Source: Epilithonimonas arachidiradicis
Lineage (GTDB): Bacteria; Bacteroidota; Bacteroidia; Flavobacteriales; Weeksellaceae
Assembly (NCBI RefSeq): GCF_003610695.1
Contig: NZ_RAQH01000003.1
Location: 62,001 to 126,000 of the forward strand
Direction of reading: 5' to 3'
DNA: 64,000 nt
Shown: positions 1-8,174 of the stretch, piece after piece
Numbering within the stretch: position 1 is the stretch's first letter
How the letters are laid out: each line of letters starts with the position of its first letter
Program-made: the position numbers and the translations under genes
The notes under the pieces: model-generated
Told to the model about the DNA's origin: nothing
Databases searched by the model: none
What the model saw: only the letters and a program-made list of their open reading frames with translations

Positions 1-2
1 GT

Positions 3-809
3 GCGACGAAGGTGACCAAGGAAATGGTAGATAATTGCCCGAGTTTGGAGATTATCGGCCGTGGTGGTGTCGGAATGGACAATATCGAAGTTGCCTATGC
101 GAGAGAGAAAGGAAAACACGTGATTAATACGCCAGCAGCTTCTTCGGAATCTGTAGCGGAATTGGTTTTCGCGCATCTTTTCTCAGGAAGCAGATTTTTA
201 CAAGATTCTAACAGGCAGATGCCTATGAAAGGTAATACTGAGTTTGCAAAATTGAAGAAAGCTTACGAAAAAGGCGTTGAACTGAGAGGTAAAACTATCG
301 GAATCGTAGGAATCGGAAGAATCGGGCAGGAGGTTGCAAGAATCGCACTTGGATTGGGAATGAAAGTAATTGCTTCTGACACCAGAATCGGGAAAGCAAG
401 TGTACGTGTAGATTTCTACAACAGTCAATATATCAATGTGGAGATAGAAACGGAGCCGTTGGAGCAGTTGATTCAGCATTCGGATTTTATTACGCTTCAC
501 GTTCCGGCTCAGAATGGTCCAATCATCGGTAAAGCGGAACTGGATAAAATGAAAACCGGCGCAGCGATTGTGAACTGTGCCAGAGGCGGCGTGATTGATG
601 AAGAAGCTTTGATAGAAGCTTTAGATTCTGGAAAGTTGGCTTTTGCAGGTCTTGATGTTTTCGAGAACGAACCTACACCTTCTGAGAGAATCCTGACGCA
701 CCCAAAAATCTCTTTGACACCTCACACCGGAGCGGCTACAGAGGAAGCTCAGGACAGAATCGGAACCGAGTTGGCAAATCAGATTGCTAGTATTCTTTTG
801 GTTAAATAA
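3..809 (+). CDS. serA: D-3-phosphoglycerate dehydrogenase (5' end cut by window edge)
   Basis: Oxidises 3-phosphoglycerate to 3-phosphohydroxypyruvate, the first step of serine synthesis, in the cytoplasm. The reading frame is open to the window edge, so the true start lies upstream; the codons before the GTG at 12 continue the family sequence. Visible: the Rossmann motif GIVGIGRIGQ, the catalytic Arg in CARGGVIDE, and the catalytic His near the C terminus in HTGAATEE. The protein ends shortly after this His, so it lacks the C-terminal ACT domain that gives serine feedback in longer SerA proteins. A hairpin terminator follows directly, so it is the last gene of its operon. Other 2-hydroxyacid dehydrogenases are possible, but the N-terminal motif ATKVTKEMVDNCP favours SerA. 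Confidence 0.88.
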   Translation, partial: ATKVTKEMVDNCPSLEIIGRGGVGMDNIEVAYAREKGKHVINTPAASSESVAELVFAHLFSGSRFLQDSNRQMPMKGNTEFAKLKKAYEKGVELRGKTIGIVGIGRIGQEVARIALGLGMKVIASDTRIGKASVRVDFYNSQYINVEIETEPLEQLIQHSDFITLHVPAQNGPIIGKAELDKMKTGAAIVNCARGGVIDEEALIEALDSGKLAFAGLDVFENEPTPSERILTHPKISLTPHTGAATEEAQDRIGTELANQIASILLVK

Positions 810-830
810 TTTAACTTAAATATAAAATCA

Positions 831-857
831 ATGCTCGTTTTTAGACGGGCATTTTTT
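831..857 (+). terminator. Rho-independent terminator after serA
   Basis: An 8-bp stem (831-838 with 845-852, one G-U pair) encloses a 6-base loop and is followed by a T-rich run. It lies 22 bases after the serA stop codon. Confidence 0.8.
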
Positions 858-904
858 ATTTTTCCGATTCAGATTAAAATTTTACTTTTGCTGAGGTTTT
901 TTAT

Positions 905-1038
905 GGCAGCTTAATCCGCCTTCCGCTCCCAATTTTTTTGTTCCGCTTTGCTCCACAAAAAGGATTTCCGCTCAAATCGAGTAACGAGATTCATCGATTC
1001 AAAAAGAAAATAAAGAAAAAGGAGATAAGTCGGGCTGC
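905..1038 (+). repeat. Dispersed intergenic palindromic repeat, copy A
   Basis: It begins GGCAGCTTAATCCGCC and ends AAGTCGGGCTGC. In the middle, a TTTTTTTGTTCCGC half faces a CACAAAAAGGATTTCCGC half. The same outer blocks recur at six other intergenic places in this window (6053, 16820, 20970, 28943, 45745, 46648). The ends GCAGC and GCTGC are inverted copies, so the whole element can fold back. It fills most of the leader of the asparaginase gene. Confidence 0.8.
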
Positions 1039-1067
1039 AGTTTTGACCTTCGAATCAACATTAGTCT

Positions 1068-2087
1068 ATGAAAAGAAAAGTCCTATTGATATACACCGGC
1101 GGAACCATCGGGATGGAAAAAGATTACAACACAGGAAGCCTTGTTCCATTCGATTTTTCAACTATTTTCAAAAGAATTCCGGAAATGAATCTTATTGAAT
1201 GCGAAGTTTCTGTTCATCCATTCGAAAATCCGGTCGATTCGTCCGATATGGGACCTCGGGAATGGCGGATGATAGCAGAATGGATTCATAAAAATTATGA
1301 TGCTTTTGATGGTTTTCTGATTCTTCACGGCACAGATACGATGTCTTACACGGCTTCTGCACTTAGTTTTATGTTGAAGAATCTTGGTAAACCTGTGATT
1401 TTGACGGGTTCTCAATTGCCAATTGGAGATTTGAGAACGGATGCAAAAGAAAATCTGTTGACGAGCTTATATTACGCCAGTCTTTATGAAAATGATGATG
1501 CTGTTATAAAAGAAGTGGCAGTTTACTTTGAGTACAAACTTCTGCGTGGAAACCGAAGTCTGAAATATTCTGCCGAATTTTTTGACGCTTATCAAAGTCC
1601 TAATTATCCTATTCTTGGACAGTCCGGCGTTCATCTTAATATCGAAAAAGATTTGCTTTGGAAACCAGAAGGCGAATTCGAACTGGACACTTATCTCAAT
1701 GAAAATGTTTTGTTCTACAGAATCTTCCCCGGAATGAACTTCGAGTCTTTATTGGAACTCAAAACGCCGGAAGCAATTGTCTTACAGGTTTTTGGTTCGG
1801 GAACTATTTTTAATAGCGATAAAACCCAAAATGTACTTCAGGAATTGAGAAACCGTGGAATTGAAATTGTAGTGATCAGTCAATGTATTTCCGGCGGCAT
1901 CAGCTTCGGGAAATACAGCAACAGTAATATTTTTACAAAAGTAGGAGCAATCAGCGGAAAAGATATGACGGCTGAAGCAGCAATTACCAAAGTGATGCAT
2001 ATTTTGAAGAATCCGAACTATCATAAACCTTTTTCGGAGACTTTTACAGAAACTATTTGCGGAGAAATTTCCGAAGACTTTCAATAA
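1068..2087 (+). CDS. ansA: Type I (cytoplasmic) L-asparaginase
   Basis: Hydrolyses asparagine to aspartate and ammonia. The 339-residue length fits the cytoplasmic type I family. The nucleophile motif TGGTI is at residues 10-14, and the second catalytic block HGTDTMSYTASAL follows around residue 87. There is no signal peptide, unlike periplasmic type II enzymes. The ATG at 1068 puts the first strand of the fold right at the N terminus, as is usual. The gene stands alone: a dispersed repeat lies upstream and a tRNA gene downstream. Confidence 0.93.
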   Translation: MKRKVLLIYTGGTIGMEKDYNTGSLVPFDFSTIFKRIPEMNLIECEVSVHPFENPVDSSDMGPREWRMIAEWIHKNYDAFDGFLILHGTDTMSYTASALSFMLKNLGKPVILTGSQLPIGDLRTDAKENLLTSLYYASLYENDDAVIKEVAVYFEYKLLRGNRSLKYSAEFFDAYQSPNYPILGQSGVHLNIEKDLLWKPEGEFELDTYLNENVLFYRIFPGMNFESLLELKTPEAIVLQVFGSGTIFNSDKTQNVLQELRNRGIEIVVISQCISGGISFGKYSNSNIFTKVGAISGKDMTAEAAITKVMHILKNPNYHKPFSETFTETICGEISEDFQ

Positions 2088-2092
2088 ACGTT

Positions 2093-2121
2093 TTGAAACT
2101 TCGGATATTTCATTATATTTG
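2093..2121 (+). promoter_or_regulatory. Bacteroidota-type promoter of tRNA-Ser
   Basis: TTG at 2093-2095 and TATATTTG at 2114-2121, 18 bp apart, match the TTG/TAnnTTTG promoter of this phylum. The tRNA starts 12 bases downstream. Confidence 0.7.
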
Positions 2122-2132
2122 CAACCTCAATT

Positions 2133-2219
2133 AGAGAGGTGTCCGAGTGGTTGAAGGAGCTACCCTGGAAAGGTAGTATACGGGTAACTGTATCGAGGGT
2201 TCGAATCCCTTCCTCTCTG
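2133..2219 (+). tRNA. tRNA-Ser (anticodon GGA)
   Basis: The acceptor stem AGAGAGG pairs with CCTCTCT at 2212-2218, with G2219 as the discriminator base. The D region is GTCCGAGTGGTTGAAGGAG, the anticodon loop is CTGGAAA with anticodon GGA, and the T-arm contains GGTTCGAATCC. A long variable arm between the anticodon and T stems marks it as a class II tRNA, as expected for serine. The 3' CCA is not encoded in full. Confidence 0.95.
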
Positions 2220-2240
2220 CAGAGTTGAAAAACTTAAACA

Positions 2241-2275
2241 AAAAAGCCATCTAAAATTTTAGACGGCTTTTTTAT
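2241..2275. terminator. Bidirectional terminator after tRNA-Ser and the lipoprotein gene
   Basis: AAAAAGCC at 2241-2248 pairs with GGCTTTTT at 2265-2272, and a second inner stem (TCTAAAA/TTTTAGA) extends the hairpin. T runs lie on both strands, so it can serve the tRNA and the convergent lipoprotein gene. Confidence 0.8.
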
Positions 2276-2290
2276 TTATGCAAATCTAAG

Positions 2291-2836
2291 TTACTTCACC
2301 TTTTCCAAAAGGTACAGCTTCCCGCCGGAGAAAGCCAATTTAGGCATCAGATTACCTTCCAGGATCATTGTTTTGCTGTTGATGTCGATTACAGAAATAT
2401 AATTGCTGGAGTTATATTCTATATAGTTTTCTTTCTCTTTGGTTAAAGGATTTTTGCCAAATTCGAAATCATATTTTTCCCAATCCACTTTTTCTGTGCT
2501 GCAATGCACAGGTTTGAATTTCGATTTTTTGGAATTGAAGATAATCTGGTCAAAACCCTCGGTGCATTCGCTCTCGAAAGAACTGTCCGGATTCTGGTCA
2601 TTAGTGAAAGCCTCAAAAGAACCTTTGTAAACACCAATTACTTTCCAGGTTCCGTCGATACGGTCTTCATCAATTTTTCCGTTAGCTTTGCTGACTGCCC
2701 AGCTTACGCCTTTCACGGTTCCTTTTACCGTTTTGTAGCCGACTTTAGCAACACCTTTTACCACTTTTGCGGCCGTAGAAACAACACAGGATTGCAGGAT
2801 TGCGACGGCAAAAACAGATAGAATTATTTTTCTCAT
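2291..2836 (-). CDS. Predicted lipoprotein, lipocalin-like
   Basis: Function unknown. A 181-residue protein with a signal peptide ending in the lipobox ILQSC, so it should be lipid-anchored in the envelope. A stretch rich in Val, Lys and Gly follows (residues about 22-55), then IDGTWKVIGVYKG, which resembles the first strand of lipocalin-like lipoproteins; the rest looks like beta strands. It is transcribed toward tRNA-Ser and shares its terminator. No partner gene is visible. Confidence 0.75.
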   Translation of the reverse strand: MRKIILSVFAVAILQSCVVSTAAKVVKGVAKVGYKTVKGTVKGVSWAVSKANGKIDEDRIDGTWKVIGVYKGSFEAFTNDQNPDSSFESECTEGFDQIIFNSKKSKFKPVHCSTEKVDWEKYDFEFGKNPLTKEKENYIEYNSSNYISVIDINSKTMILEGNLMPKLAFSGGKLYLLEKVK

Positions 2837-3204
2837 AACATCAGTTTTTGATATACGAATATAGATACTTTATAATCATAATTCATAATGATTTGAAAAT
2901 TAATGTTTCAAAGACATGTTTTTTTATCTAAGGCTGATAGTAATAATTAATCTTGTTTTATAATTAATTGAAACATAATTAATTATAATTATGTTTTTTT
3001 TACTAAATTTTTTTTATAATTAAAATGTATATTCATTCCGAATTATCCATTCTCCAATATTACCGGCTGACACCATTTCATCTGCTTCTATTATTGCGAA
3101 ATTGCATTTTGTTTTATTTTCGTTATTGTTAATTATTTTATTTGAATTTGAATAATATTTAGTTAATTAATCAATTTATATTATTTATTAATAATAGGCA
3201 ACAG
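2837..3204. other. AT-rich intergenic DNA without an intact gene
   Basis: Very AT-rich stretch with runs such as TAATTAATTATAATTAT. On the minus strand, a short open stretch ending near 3030 reads like a protein tail (EADEMVSAGNIGEWIIRNE), but it has no start and is too short to name. With the Crp/Fnr fragment just downstream, this looks like decaying DNA. Confidence 0.5.
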
Positions 3205-3309
3205 ATGGCGAATCTTACAGGGCTTTGTGTAGAAACCACAATCAGAACGCTTAAGGCGATGGAAAAAAAGAATCTCCTGAAAATCCGGAATAGAAAAATT
3301 CTGTATTAG
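3190..3309 (+). pseudogene. C-terminal remnant of a Crp/Fnr-family regulator
   Basis: The frame ending in TAG at 3307-3309 encodes NNRQQMANLTGLCVETTIRT and then LKAMEKKNLLKIRNRKILY. This is the recognition helix and final strand of a Crp/Fnr winged helix (pattern RQxIAxxTGxxxETxxRxLxxMEKxxLI). The cyclic-nucleotide-type domain that should precede it is absent; AT-rich DNA stands in its place. Only about 40 codons remain, so it is read as a decayed gene rather than a functional peptide. Confidence 0.65.
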
Positions 3310-3363
3310 AATTATTTTTGAAAGATATGATTTGGATCATAAACTGACAAATGTCATATTGTT

Positions 3364-3371
3364 TACCTTTG
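3364..3371 (+). promoter_or_regulatory. Possible -7 box upstream of the 99-residue gene
   Basis: TACCTTTG matches TAnnTTTG. No clear upstream TTG is seen at the right distance. If used, it gives a leader of about 185 bases that includes the 3503-3539 hairpin. Confidence 0.35.
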
Positions 3372-3502
3372 GTATACAATAACTTAAAAGTCTCTTTTTA
3401 AGAGAATGCTTTAGACTTTATATTATGCTTCTTCGTTTTTTAATGAATCAAAAATGTTGAGGTAGATAATTCACAATAGACTCTTATCAATCCATTCTTT
3501 TC

Positions 3503-3539
3503 GAAATTACCTCTCTTGATGAGTTTGAGAGGTAATTTC
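3503..3539 (+). promoter_or_regulatory. Perfect 13-bp hairpin in the leader of the 3566 gene
   Basis: GAAATTACCTCTC at 3503-3515 pairs perfectly with GAGAGGTAATTTC at 3527-3539 across an 11-base loop. No strong T run follows on either strand, so it may be a weak terminator of the lost regulator gene, or a leader structure. The next start codon is 26 bases away. Confidence 0.55.
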
Positions 3540-3565
3540 TTCTAACCTTCTAAAATATATATGAT

Positions 3566-3865
3566 ATGAACTGTGAAAAGCTACAAAAATCTCTTAAGTC
3601 CGAAAGTTTCCTGAATGTTTTGAACAATGGTAAAAAATTCGAGAAAGAAGCAGTGATCTATGCCAAGGAAATCAACCGTAATATTTTCCTTCTGTTTGTT
3701 ATTTTAAAGGATTTGAAAATGGAAAAAATCCGTGCATCGATTGCTAATTTTGATTGTTTTGAAAGTATTGGTATCAAAGATCCGATCCAGCTGATGTTTC
3801 ATCTTACCATTACCAAGAAGGAAGATTTCCATTATTTTGAAAAATATGTTAATGTTTCGGTTTGA
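3566..3865 (+). CDS. Hypothetical protein, 99 residues
   Basis: Not recognised. A small soluble protein without signal peptide or membrane segments, of mixed charge, with a hydrophobic stretch NIFLLFVILKDL in the middle. It precedes the CinA-like gene by about 70 bases in the same direction and may share its transcript. The frame is well populated with ordinary codons and ends cleanly, so it is probably real, but no function is offered. Confidence 0.6.
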   Translation: MNCEKLQKSLKSESFLNVLNNGKKFEKEAVIYAKEINRNIFLLFVILKDLKMEKIRASIANFDCFESIGIKDPIQLMFHLTITKKEDFHYFEKYVNVSV

Positions 3866-3937
3866 AAACAAGGTCTGGCAAAGCTTTTGTTAGGCTGAGA
3901 TTAATAATAATATTTAACCACATCAAAAATCAAACTT

Positions 3938-4450
3938 ATGGATTTTCCAAAGATACTATTAGACAAAATCAGCTATTATCTGATCGACAGGAATGAGACG
4001 ATTTCTATTGCAGAAAGTGTAACATCGGGATTTGTGCAGCTGGCTTTTTCTCAGATGCCCGATGCAGAAAAGTTTTACAGAGGAGGATTAACGGCTTATA
4101 CTCTGGAAGAGAAAGTAAAACATCTGGGTATTGATCCTTCAGAAGCACGAGCTGTGAATTGTGTTTCCCAGGAGATCACGGAACTAATGGCGCTTAATGT
4201 TGCTGAGAAGTTTGGGACAGACTGGTCTATTGCTACTACAGGTTATGCTACGCCGGTTCCGGAGTCGGGTGAAGAGATTTTTGCTTATTACAGCATTTCT
4301 TATCTTGGGGAGATTATTCTTTCCGATAAGATAGAGCTGCATCCTTTAACGAAAGCGATAGATGCGCAAAATTATTTTACAGAATGTATCCTGAGCTGTT
4401 TGCGATGCGAAGTTAAAAAGCATCTCTTACAGCTGGCTTTTAAAAATTAA
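3938..4450 (+). CDS. CinA C-terminal-domain family protein (PncC-like)
   Basis: Stand-alone CinA/PncC domain of 170 residues. Proteins of this family hydrolyse nicotinamide mononucleotide to nicotinate mononucleotide in NAD salvage. Visible: AESVTSGFVQ near the N terminus (family AESCTGG with the Ser kept), FYRGGLTAYTLEEKVKHLGI (family GGVVAYSNEAKxxLLGV), VSQEITELMA, and TGYATP where the family has TGIAGP. The glycine-rich loops are altered, so this is a divergent branch; activity should not be assumed. A strong terminator follows. Confidence 0.75.
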   Translation: MDFPKILLDKISYYLIDRNETISIAESVTSGFVQLAFSQMPDAEKFYRGGLTAYTLEEKVKHLGIDPSEARAVNCVSQEITELMALNVAEKFGTDWSIATTGYATPVPESGEEIFAYYSISYLGEIILSDKIELHPLTKAIDAQNYFTECILSCLRCEVKKHLLQLAFKN

Positions 4451-4474
4451 AATCTTTTCTTTCTTCTTCATAAG

Positions 4475-4508
4475 AAACCTCTGATAGAATGCTGTCAGAG
4501 GTTTTTAT
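4475..4508. terminator. Bidirectional terminator between the CinA-like gene and the lptF/G-like gene
   Basis: AAACCTCTGA at 4475-4484 pairs with TCAGAGGTTT at 4495-4504, followed by a T-rich run. It lies between two convergent genes. Confidence 0.85.
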
Positions 4509-4509
4509 T

Positions 4510-5961
4510 TTATTGATAACGCTGATGTTCTTTTGGTTTGGAAAACTTCTCAATAATTGGTTTGAAGAGAGCCCGGTATTTTTCGATATCAAATAACTGG
4601 GAGTCTGTCAATGCTTTGTAAGTCAGCCATACGCTGAACGGAAACAAAACCATATTCGGGATCCAGGTGGCTAGATAAGGATTGATCGCACCTTTCCAGG
4701 AGAGATTCTCTACGGATAAATTCAAAACATAGAAGATGATGAAAATAACAATCGCGATAACAACTGGTAACCCCATTCCACCTTTTCTGATAATCGATCC
4801 CAAGCTGGCCCCAATCAAAAAGAAAATGATACAAGTGAAGGAGTAGGATATGATTCTCTGTTGGTACATTACAATCTTGTTATGTTGTTTGATTGTATCT
4901 TTTATCGAGTTTTCATTAGATTCGGCACTTGTTTTCAGGGCATCTATTTTATTGTAAGCATTCCAGAGGATCTCCAGTTTTTTATCTTTTTTGAGCGTAT
5001 CAATTTTATAAGGCTCTTTGATTTTTTCTTTGGTTTTGGATTTATCAATGTACTGAACATAATTGTTCGTCTGAGAGATAATCGGCGATGCGATTGAGCT
5101 GAGTGTTACATTATTATCTTTTCTGTTTTTGGTCAGTGTTTCGTTAACTTCGCTGTAAGTCTGGAAACGATAGTCGTCTGTAATTTTTTCCTTTTCGATG
5201 GCGTTGTTGATCAACTCACTGATGTCAAAATGATTGACCAAACTATCAAATCTTACCGACTGATTGGGTTGTTTCATTCTCTCGTTATAGGATTTATTCG
5301 AGATATCATCTGTGAAAACATAACCGTTATAGAGAATCAGTTTCAGATAATTTCTGTCAACAGCAGGAGCAAATTTTCCACTTTTTGCAATAATGGTTTG
5401 TTGATCGTCGTAGGGACTTGCATTCTTGTGAAGAAAAACGCCTTCCAGTTTTTCACCTTTCTCTCCGTAGATTTTATCAAACTTCACTGAATAACCCGAG
5501 ATCTGATCGATAAAAACCCCAGGTGTAAAGTTGATCGCAGGTTTGGAAGAGATGATATTGAACATCATATTCTTCGCTTTCCGCTGGAAATCGGGAATGA
5601 TATTATTGGAAAAGAAGAAAAGTGCGACAGAAAGCAGGGACACCGTTACGAAAAGTGGCATCATCACCCGTACAAGCGAGATTCCCGCGGCTTTCATCGC
5701 AGCCAGCTCATACCGTTCTCCAAAATCTCCAAAAGTCATAATGGAAGAGAGTAGGATGGTAAGTGGCAACACCATGCTCACAACACTGATTCCCAGATAA
5801 AAAAGAAACTTGGTAATTTCCCAGTAAGTAAGACCTTTTCCTGTCAGCTGCGACATTTGTGTCCAGATAATGTTCACAATGAAGATGAAGAACAATACAC
5901 TGAAGATAAACAGAAACGGCCCGAAAAAAGTCTTGATGATATATTGGTCTAATTTTTTCAA
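4510..5961 (-). CDS. LptF/LptG family (YjgP/YjgQ) LPS export permease
   Basis: Inner-membrane subunit of the LptB2FG transporter that pulls lipopolysaccharide out of the inner membrane. Membrane segments near residues 12-35, 50-75 and 100-120 are followed by a large periplasmic region (about 130-370, jellyroll type), then three C-terminal segments (about 375-460). The motif FGDFGERYELAAMKAAGIS is the conserved cytoplasmic coupling region of this family. At 483 residues it is longer than the E. coli proteins because of a charged insertion around residues 260-340. LptF cannot be told from LptG by eye. A -7 box TATTTTTG (minus strand, 5979-5986) lies just upstream. Confidence 0.85.
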   Translation of the reverse strand: MKKLDQYIIKTFFGPFLFIFSVLFFIFIVNIIWTQMSQLTGKGLTYWEITKFLFYLGISVVSMVLPLTILLSSIMTFGDFGERYELAAMKAAGISLVRVMMPLFVTVSLLSVALFFFSNNIIPDFQRKAKNMMFNIISSKPAINFTPGVFIDQISGYSVKFDKIYGEKGEKLEGVFLHKNASPYDDQQTIIAKSGKFAPAVDRNYLKLILYNGYVFTDDISNKSYNERMKQPNQSVRFDSLVNHFDISELINNAIEKEKITDDYRFQTYSEVNETLTKNRKDNNVTLSSIASPIISQTNNYVQYIDKSKTKEKIKEPYKIDTLKKDKKLEILWNAYNKIDALKTSAESNENSIKDTIKQHNKIVMYQQRIISYSFTCIIFFLIGASLGSIIRKGGMGLPVVIAIVIFIIFYVLNLSVENLSWKGAINPYLATWIPNMVLFPFSVWLTYKALTDSQLFDIEKYRALFKPIIEKFSKPKEHQRYQ

Positions 5962-6052
5962 TTCAGAAATTTAGACTTCAAAAATACTGTAAAAAAAAGC
6001 AATACTGAAATCGATTCCAGAATTTTAGCAATATTTTATAAATTTTATTTTA

Positions 6053-6216
6053 GGCAGCTTAATCCGCCTTCCGCTCCCAAACCTAACAGAGTGGTTCGAC
6101 TTAGTCAATCTTTTCACTCCACTACGTTGCGTAAAAAGGATTTTCGCTCAAACCTAACGAAGTGGTTCATCGATTCAAATAAAAATAAATAAGAAATTGG
6201 AGATAAGTCGGGCTGC
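6053..6216 (+). repeat. Dispersed intergenic palindromic repeat, copy B
   Basis: It begins GGCAGCTTAATCCGCC and ends AAGTCGGGCTGC, as in copy A. The centre is longer and contains two near copies of CCTAACnnAGTGGTTC. It fills most of the 348-base gap between two minus-strand genes. Confidence 0.8.
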
Positions 6217-6229
6217 GTGCAATTCAATG

Positions 6230-6267
6230 ATAAAAATAAAAGTCCGCAGCTGATACCAACTGCGGAC
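6230..6267 (-). terminator. Terminator of the gapN-like gene
   Basis: GTCCGCAG at 6242-6249 pairs with CTGCGGAC at 6260-6267. Read on the minus strand, the hairpin is followed by TTTTATTTTTA. Confidence 0.85.
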
Positions 6268-6309
6268 AGAATTTGAAAGGTCTAAAAAACTAGAATAGAT
6301 CTAGCATTT

Positions 6310-7935
6310 TTAAAAAATATAATCGGTACTTAGAAAATTAGAATCGTGATCTCTCACAATGGTGTTCAGTAAGTCCTTGTTGGAATCTGTGATTTTTGCC
6401 GCGACTAAAGATCGGATGGAGAACGATCTCAGCGCATCAAAAACAGACAGCGTACCTTCTGCGCTGTCTTTTCTTCCGGTGAAAGGGAAAACATCCGGTC
6501 CACGTTGCGCCTGGCAATTAATGTTCACACGACTTACCAAGTTGACAAACGGATCAATCAGTTTCGACACTTCCATCGCATCTTCACTGAAGATACTCAC
6601 CTGCATCCCGTGGTCTGCATTGACCTGATAATCGATGGGTTCTTCTATCGTTTCAAATGGCACCACCGGAATCACCGGGCCAAATTGCTCTTCGTGGTAC
6701 AGTTTCATTTGATCATTCACAGGGTAAACTACGGCCGGGAAAACGAAAGAAGCCTCGTTGTAACCACCATTTTCGTTCAGTACTTTTGCACCTTTTGAGA
6801 TAGCATCAGCGATACATTCTTCCAAATAAGGCGGTTTGTTGACTTCCGGAAGTGGTGTGATTTTCACATCTTTTTCCCAAGGCAATCCTCCTTTCATAAC
6901 CGAAACAGCTGCTGTTAATTTCTGAGTAAATTCTTCCGCAACATCTTTCTGAACGAAGATTAATTTAAGCGCTGTACAACGTTGTCCATTGAAAGATAAT
7001 GAACCTAAAATAATTTCGCTGACTGCAATATCCAGATTAGCATTTTTGGTAACAATTGCAGCGTTTTTCGCATCAAGACTAAGAATTGCTCTCAATCTGT
7101 TCACTTTCGGATGAAGTTTTTTCAATCCATTCGCTACTTTACTTGATCCAATGAAAGCCAGAACATTCACTTTTCCACTTTCCATAATTGGCGTGATGAT
7201 CTCTGAACCTTTTCCATATAAAGTATTCACAGTTCCTTTCGGAAATGCTTCTTGGAAAGCTTTCAATAAAGGATAATGGGCGAGAACACCGTGTTTTGGT
7301 AATTTGAATAAGATTGTATTTCCCATTATCAGGGCAGGAATCAACGTTGTGAAAATCTCATTCAATGGATAATTGAAAGGTCCCATACTGAGTACAACTC
7401 CGAGTGGCGCTCTTCTGATTTGCGCAATGGTTCCTTCTGCTTGCTGGAAACGGGAAGATTCTCTGTCGAGGTCTTTCAGTGCGTCAATTGTTTGGTTGAT
7501 GTAATCTACGGTTCTGTCAAATTCTTTGGTAGAATCGGGGAGAGTTTTACCAATTTCCCACATCAGTAATTTGATAACCAGATCACGTTCTTTAATCATC
7601 AGGTAAACAAACTTTTGCATACATTGGATTCTGCCTTCTACAGACATTGTCGGCCATTCGCCGAGTCCATTGTCATAGGCTTTTACGCAAGCATCCAAAA
7701 CATCAAGAGCTTCTTTTGGACCGATATTCGGGATGCTACCTAGAAGTTTTCTTTCCAATCCGTTTTCTGTTGGGATGCAAACTGGTGAATAGATTTCGGT
7801 GACATCGCCGTTCCATTGAACCAATTCTCCGTTGAGAAGATATTCTCTTTGATGGATGATGGGAACTTGATATTCTTCGGGAATTTCGTTTTCTGATTTG
7901 AATAAGTTTTTGAAATTACTTTGTGCTGAACTCAT
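6310..7935 (-). CDS. gapN: Aldehyde dehydrogenase of the GapN type (NADP-dependent glyceraldehyde-3-phosphate dehydrogenase)
   Basis: GapN oxidises glyceraldehyde 3-phosphate directly to 3-phosphoglycerate and yields NADPH. The 541-residue protein has the aldehyde dehydrogenase fold: the catalytic Asn in MGPFNYP (N188), the cofactor loop FIGSSKVANG, the nucleophile in FNGQRCTALK (C320), and EEQFGPV near the end. The sequence around the nucleophile is the GapN form. Odd: the general-base Glu of the ELGGK motif is replaced; the segment reads LSLDAKN, with Ser286 exactly 34 residues before C320, the normal spacing. The name is therefore by family, and the catalytic mechanism is uncertain. Single-gene unit. 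Confidence 0.8.
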   Translation of the reverse strand: MSSAQSNFKNLFKSENEIPEEYQVPIIHQREYLLNGELVQWNGDVTEIYSPVCIPTENGLERKLLGSIPNIGPKEALDVLDACVKAYDNGLGEWPTMSVEGRIQCMQKFVYLMIKERDLVIKLLMWEIGKTLPDSTKEFDRTVDYINQTIDALKDLDRESSRFQQAEGTIAQIRRAPLGVVLSMGPFNYPLNEIFTTLIPALIMGNTILFKLPKHGVLAHYPLLKAFQEAFPKGTVNTLYGKGSEIITPIMESGKVNVLAFIGSSKVANGLKKLHPKVNRLRAILSLDAKNAAIVTKNANLDIAVSEIILGSLSFNGQRCTALKLIFVQKDVAEEFTQKLTAAVSVMKGGLPWEKDVKITPLPEVNKPPYLEECIADAISKGAKVLNENGGYNEASFVFPAVVYPVNDQMKLYHEEQFGPVIPVVPFETIEEPIDYQVNADHGMQVSIFSEDAMEVSKLIDPFVNLVSRVNINCQAQRGPDVFPFTGRKDSAEGTLSVFDALRSFSIRSLVAAKITDSNKDLLNTIVRDHDSNFLSTDYIF

Positions 7936-8045
7936 AGTTTTTGATTTAATGTGAAATTAAATTCGATTTTTCGAAGTATAAATTTAGAGATAAAGATTGA
8001 TTCTTAGTGTTTGTTAACATAGATTTATTCTATGCAGAAATAAAA

Positions 8046-8070
8046 AAAACTCAACTGTAAATTGAGTTTT
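8046..8070. terminator. Terminator after the DoxX gene
   Basis: AAAACTCAA at 8046-8054 pairs with TTGAGTTTT at 8062-8070, with an A run on one side that becomes a T run on the minus strand. It lies downstream of the minus-strand DoxX gene, past a repeat. Confidence 0.75.
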
Positions 8071-8090
8071 GATTCGAATCTTTTGCAGAT

Positions 8091-8160
8091 GCTTCGACTC
8101 CGCTCAGCAGGACAATTCTAATGCAATTTGCTAGAGATGTCAGTCTGAGTAGAGTCGAAG
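8091..8160. repeat. Inverted repeat with CTTCGACTCCGCTCAG arms
   Basis: Arm CTTCGACTCCGCTCAG at 8092-8107 faces CTGAGTAGAGTCGAAG at 8145-8160, with about 37 bases between. Related half-arms occur at 28894-28913 (GGCCGAGCTTGTCGAAG) and 28970-28988 (CCTGAGCGAAGTCGAAGG), which suggests a dispersed intergenic element. Confidence 0.7.
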
Positions 8161-8174
8161 ACTTTGTAAGAGAA

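Noticed and set aside
938-1198. 86-codon open frame ahead of ansA
   Set aside because: It is made of repeat copy A and the out-of-frame start of ansA.
3009-3110. Minus-strand peptide tail EADEMVSAGNIGEWIIRNE as a gene
   Set aside because: No start codon or further homology upstream; mentioned only as possible decayed coding DNA.
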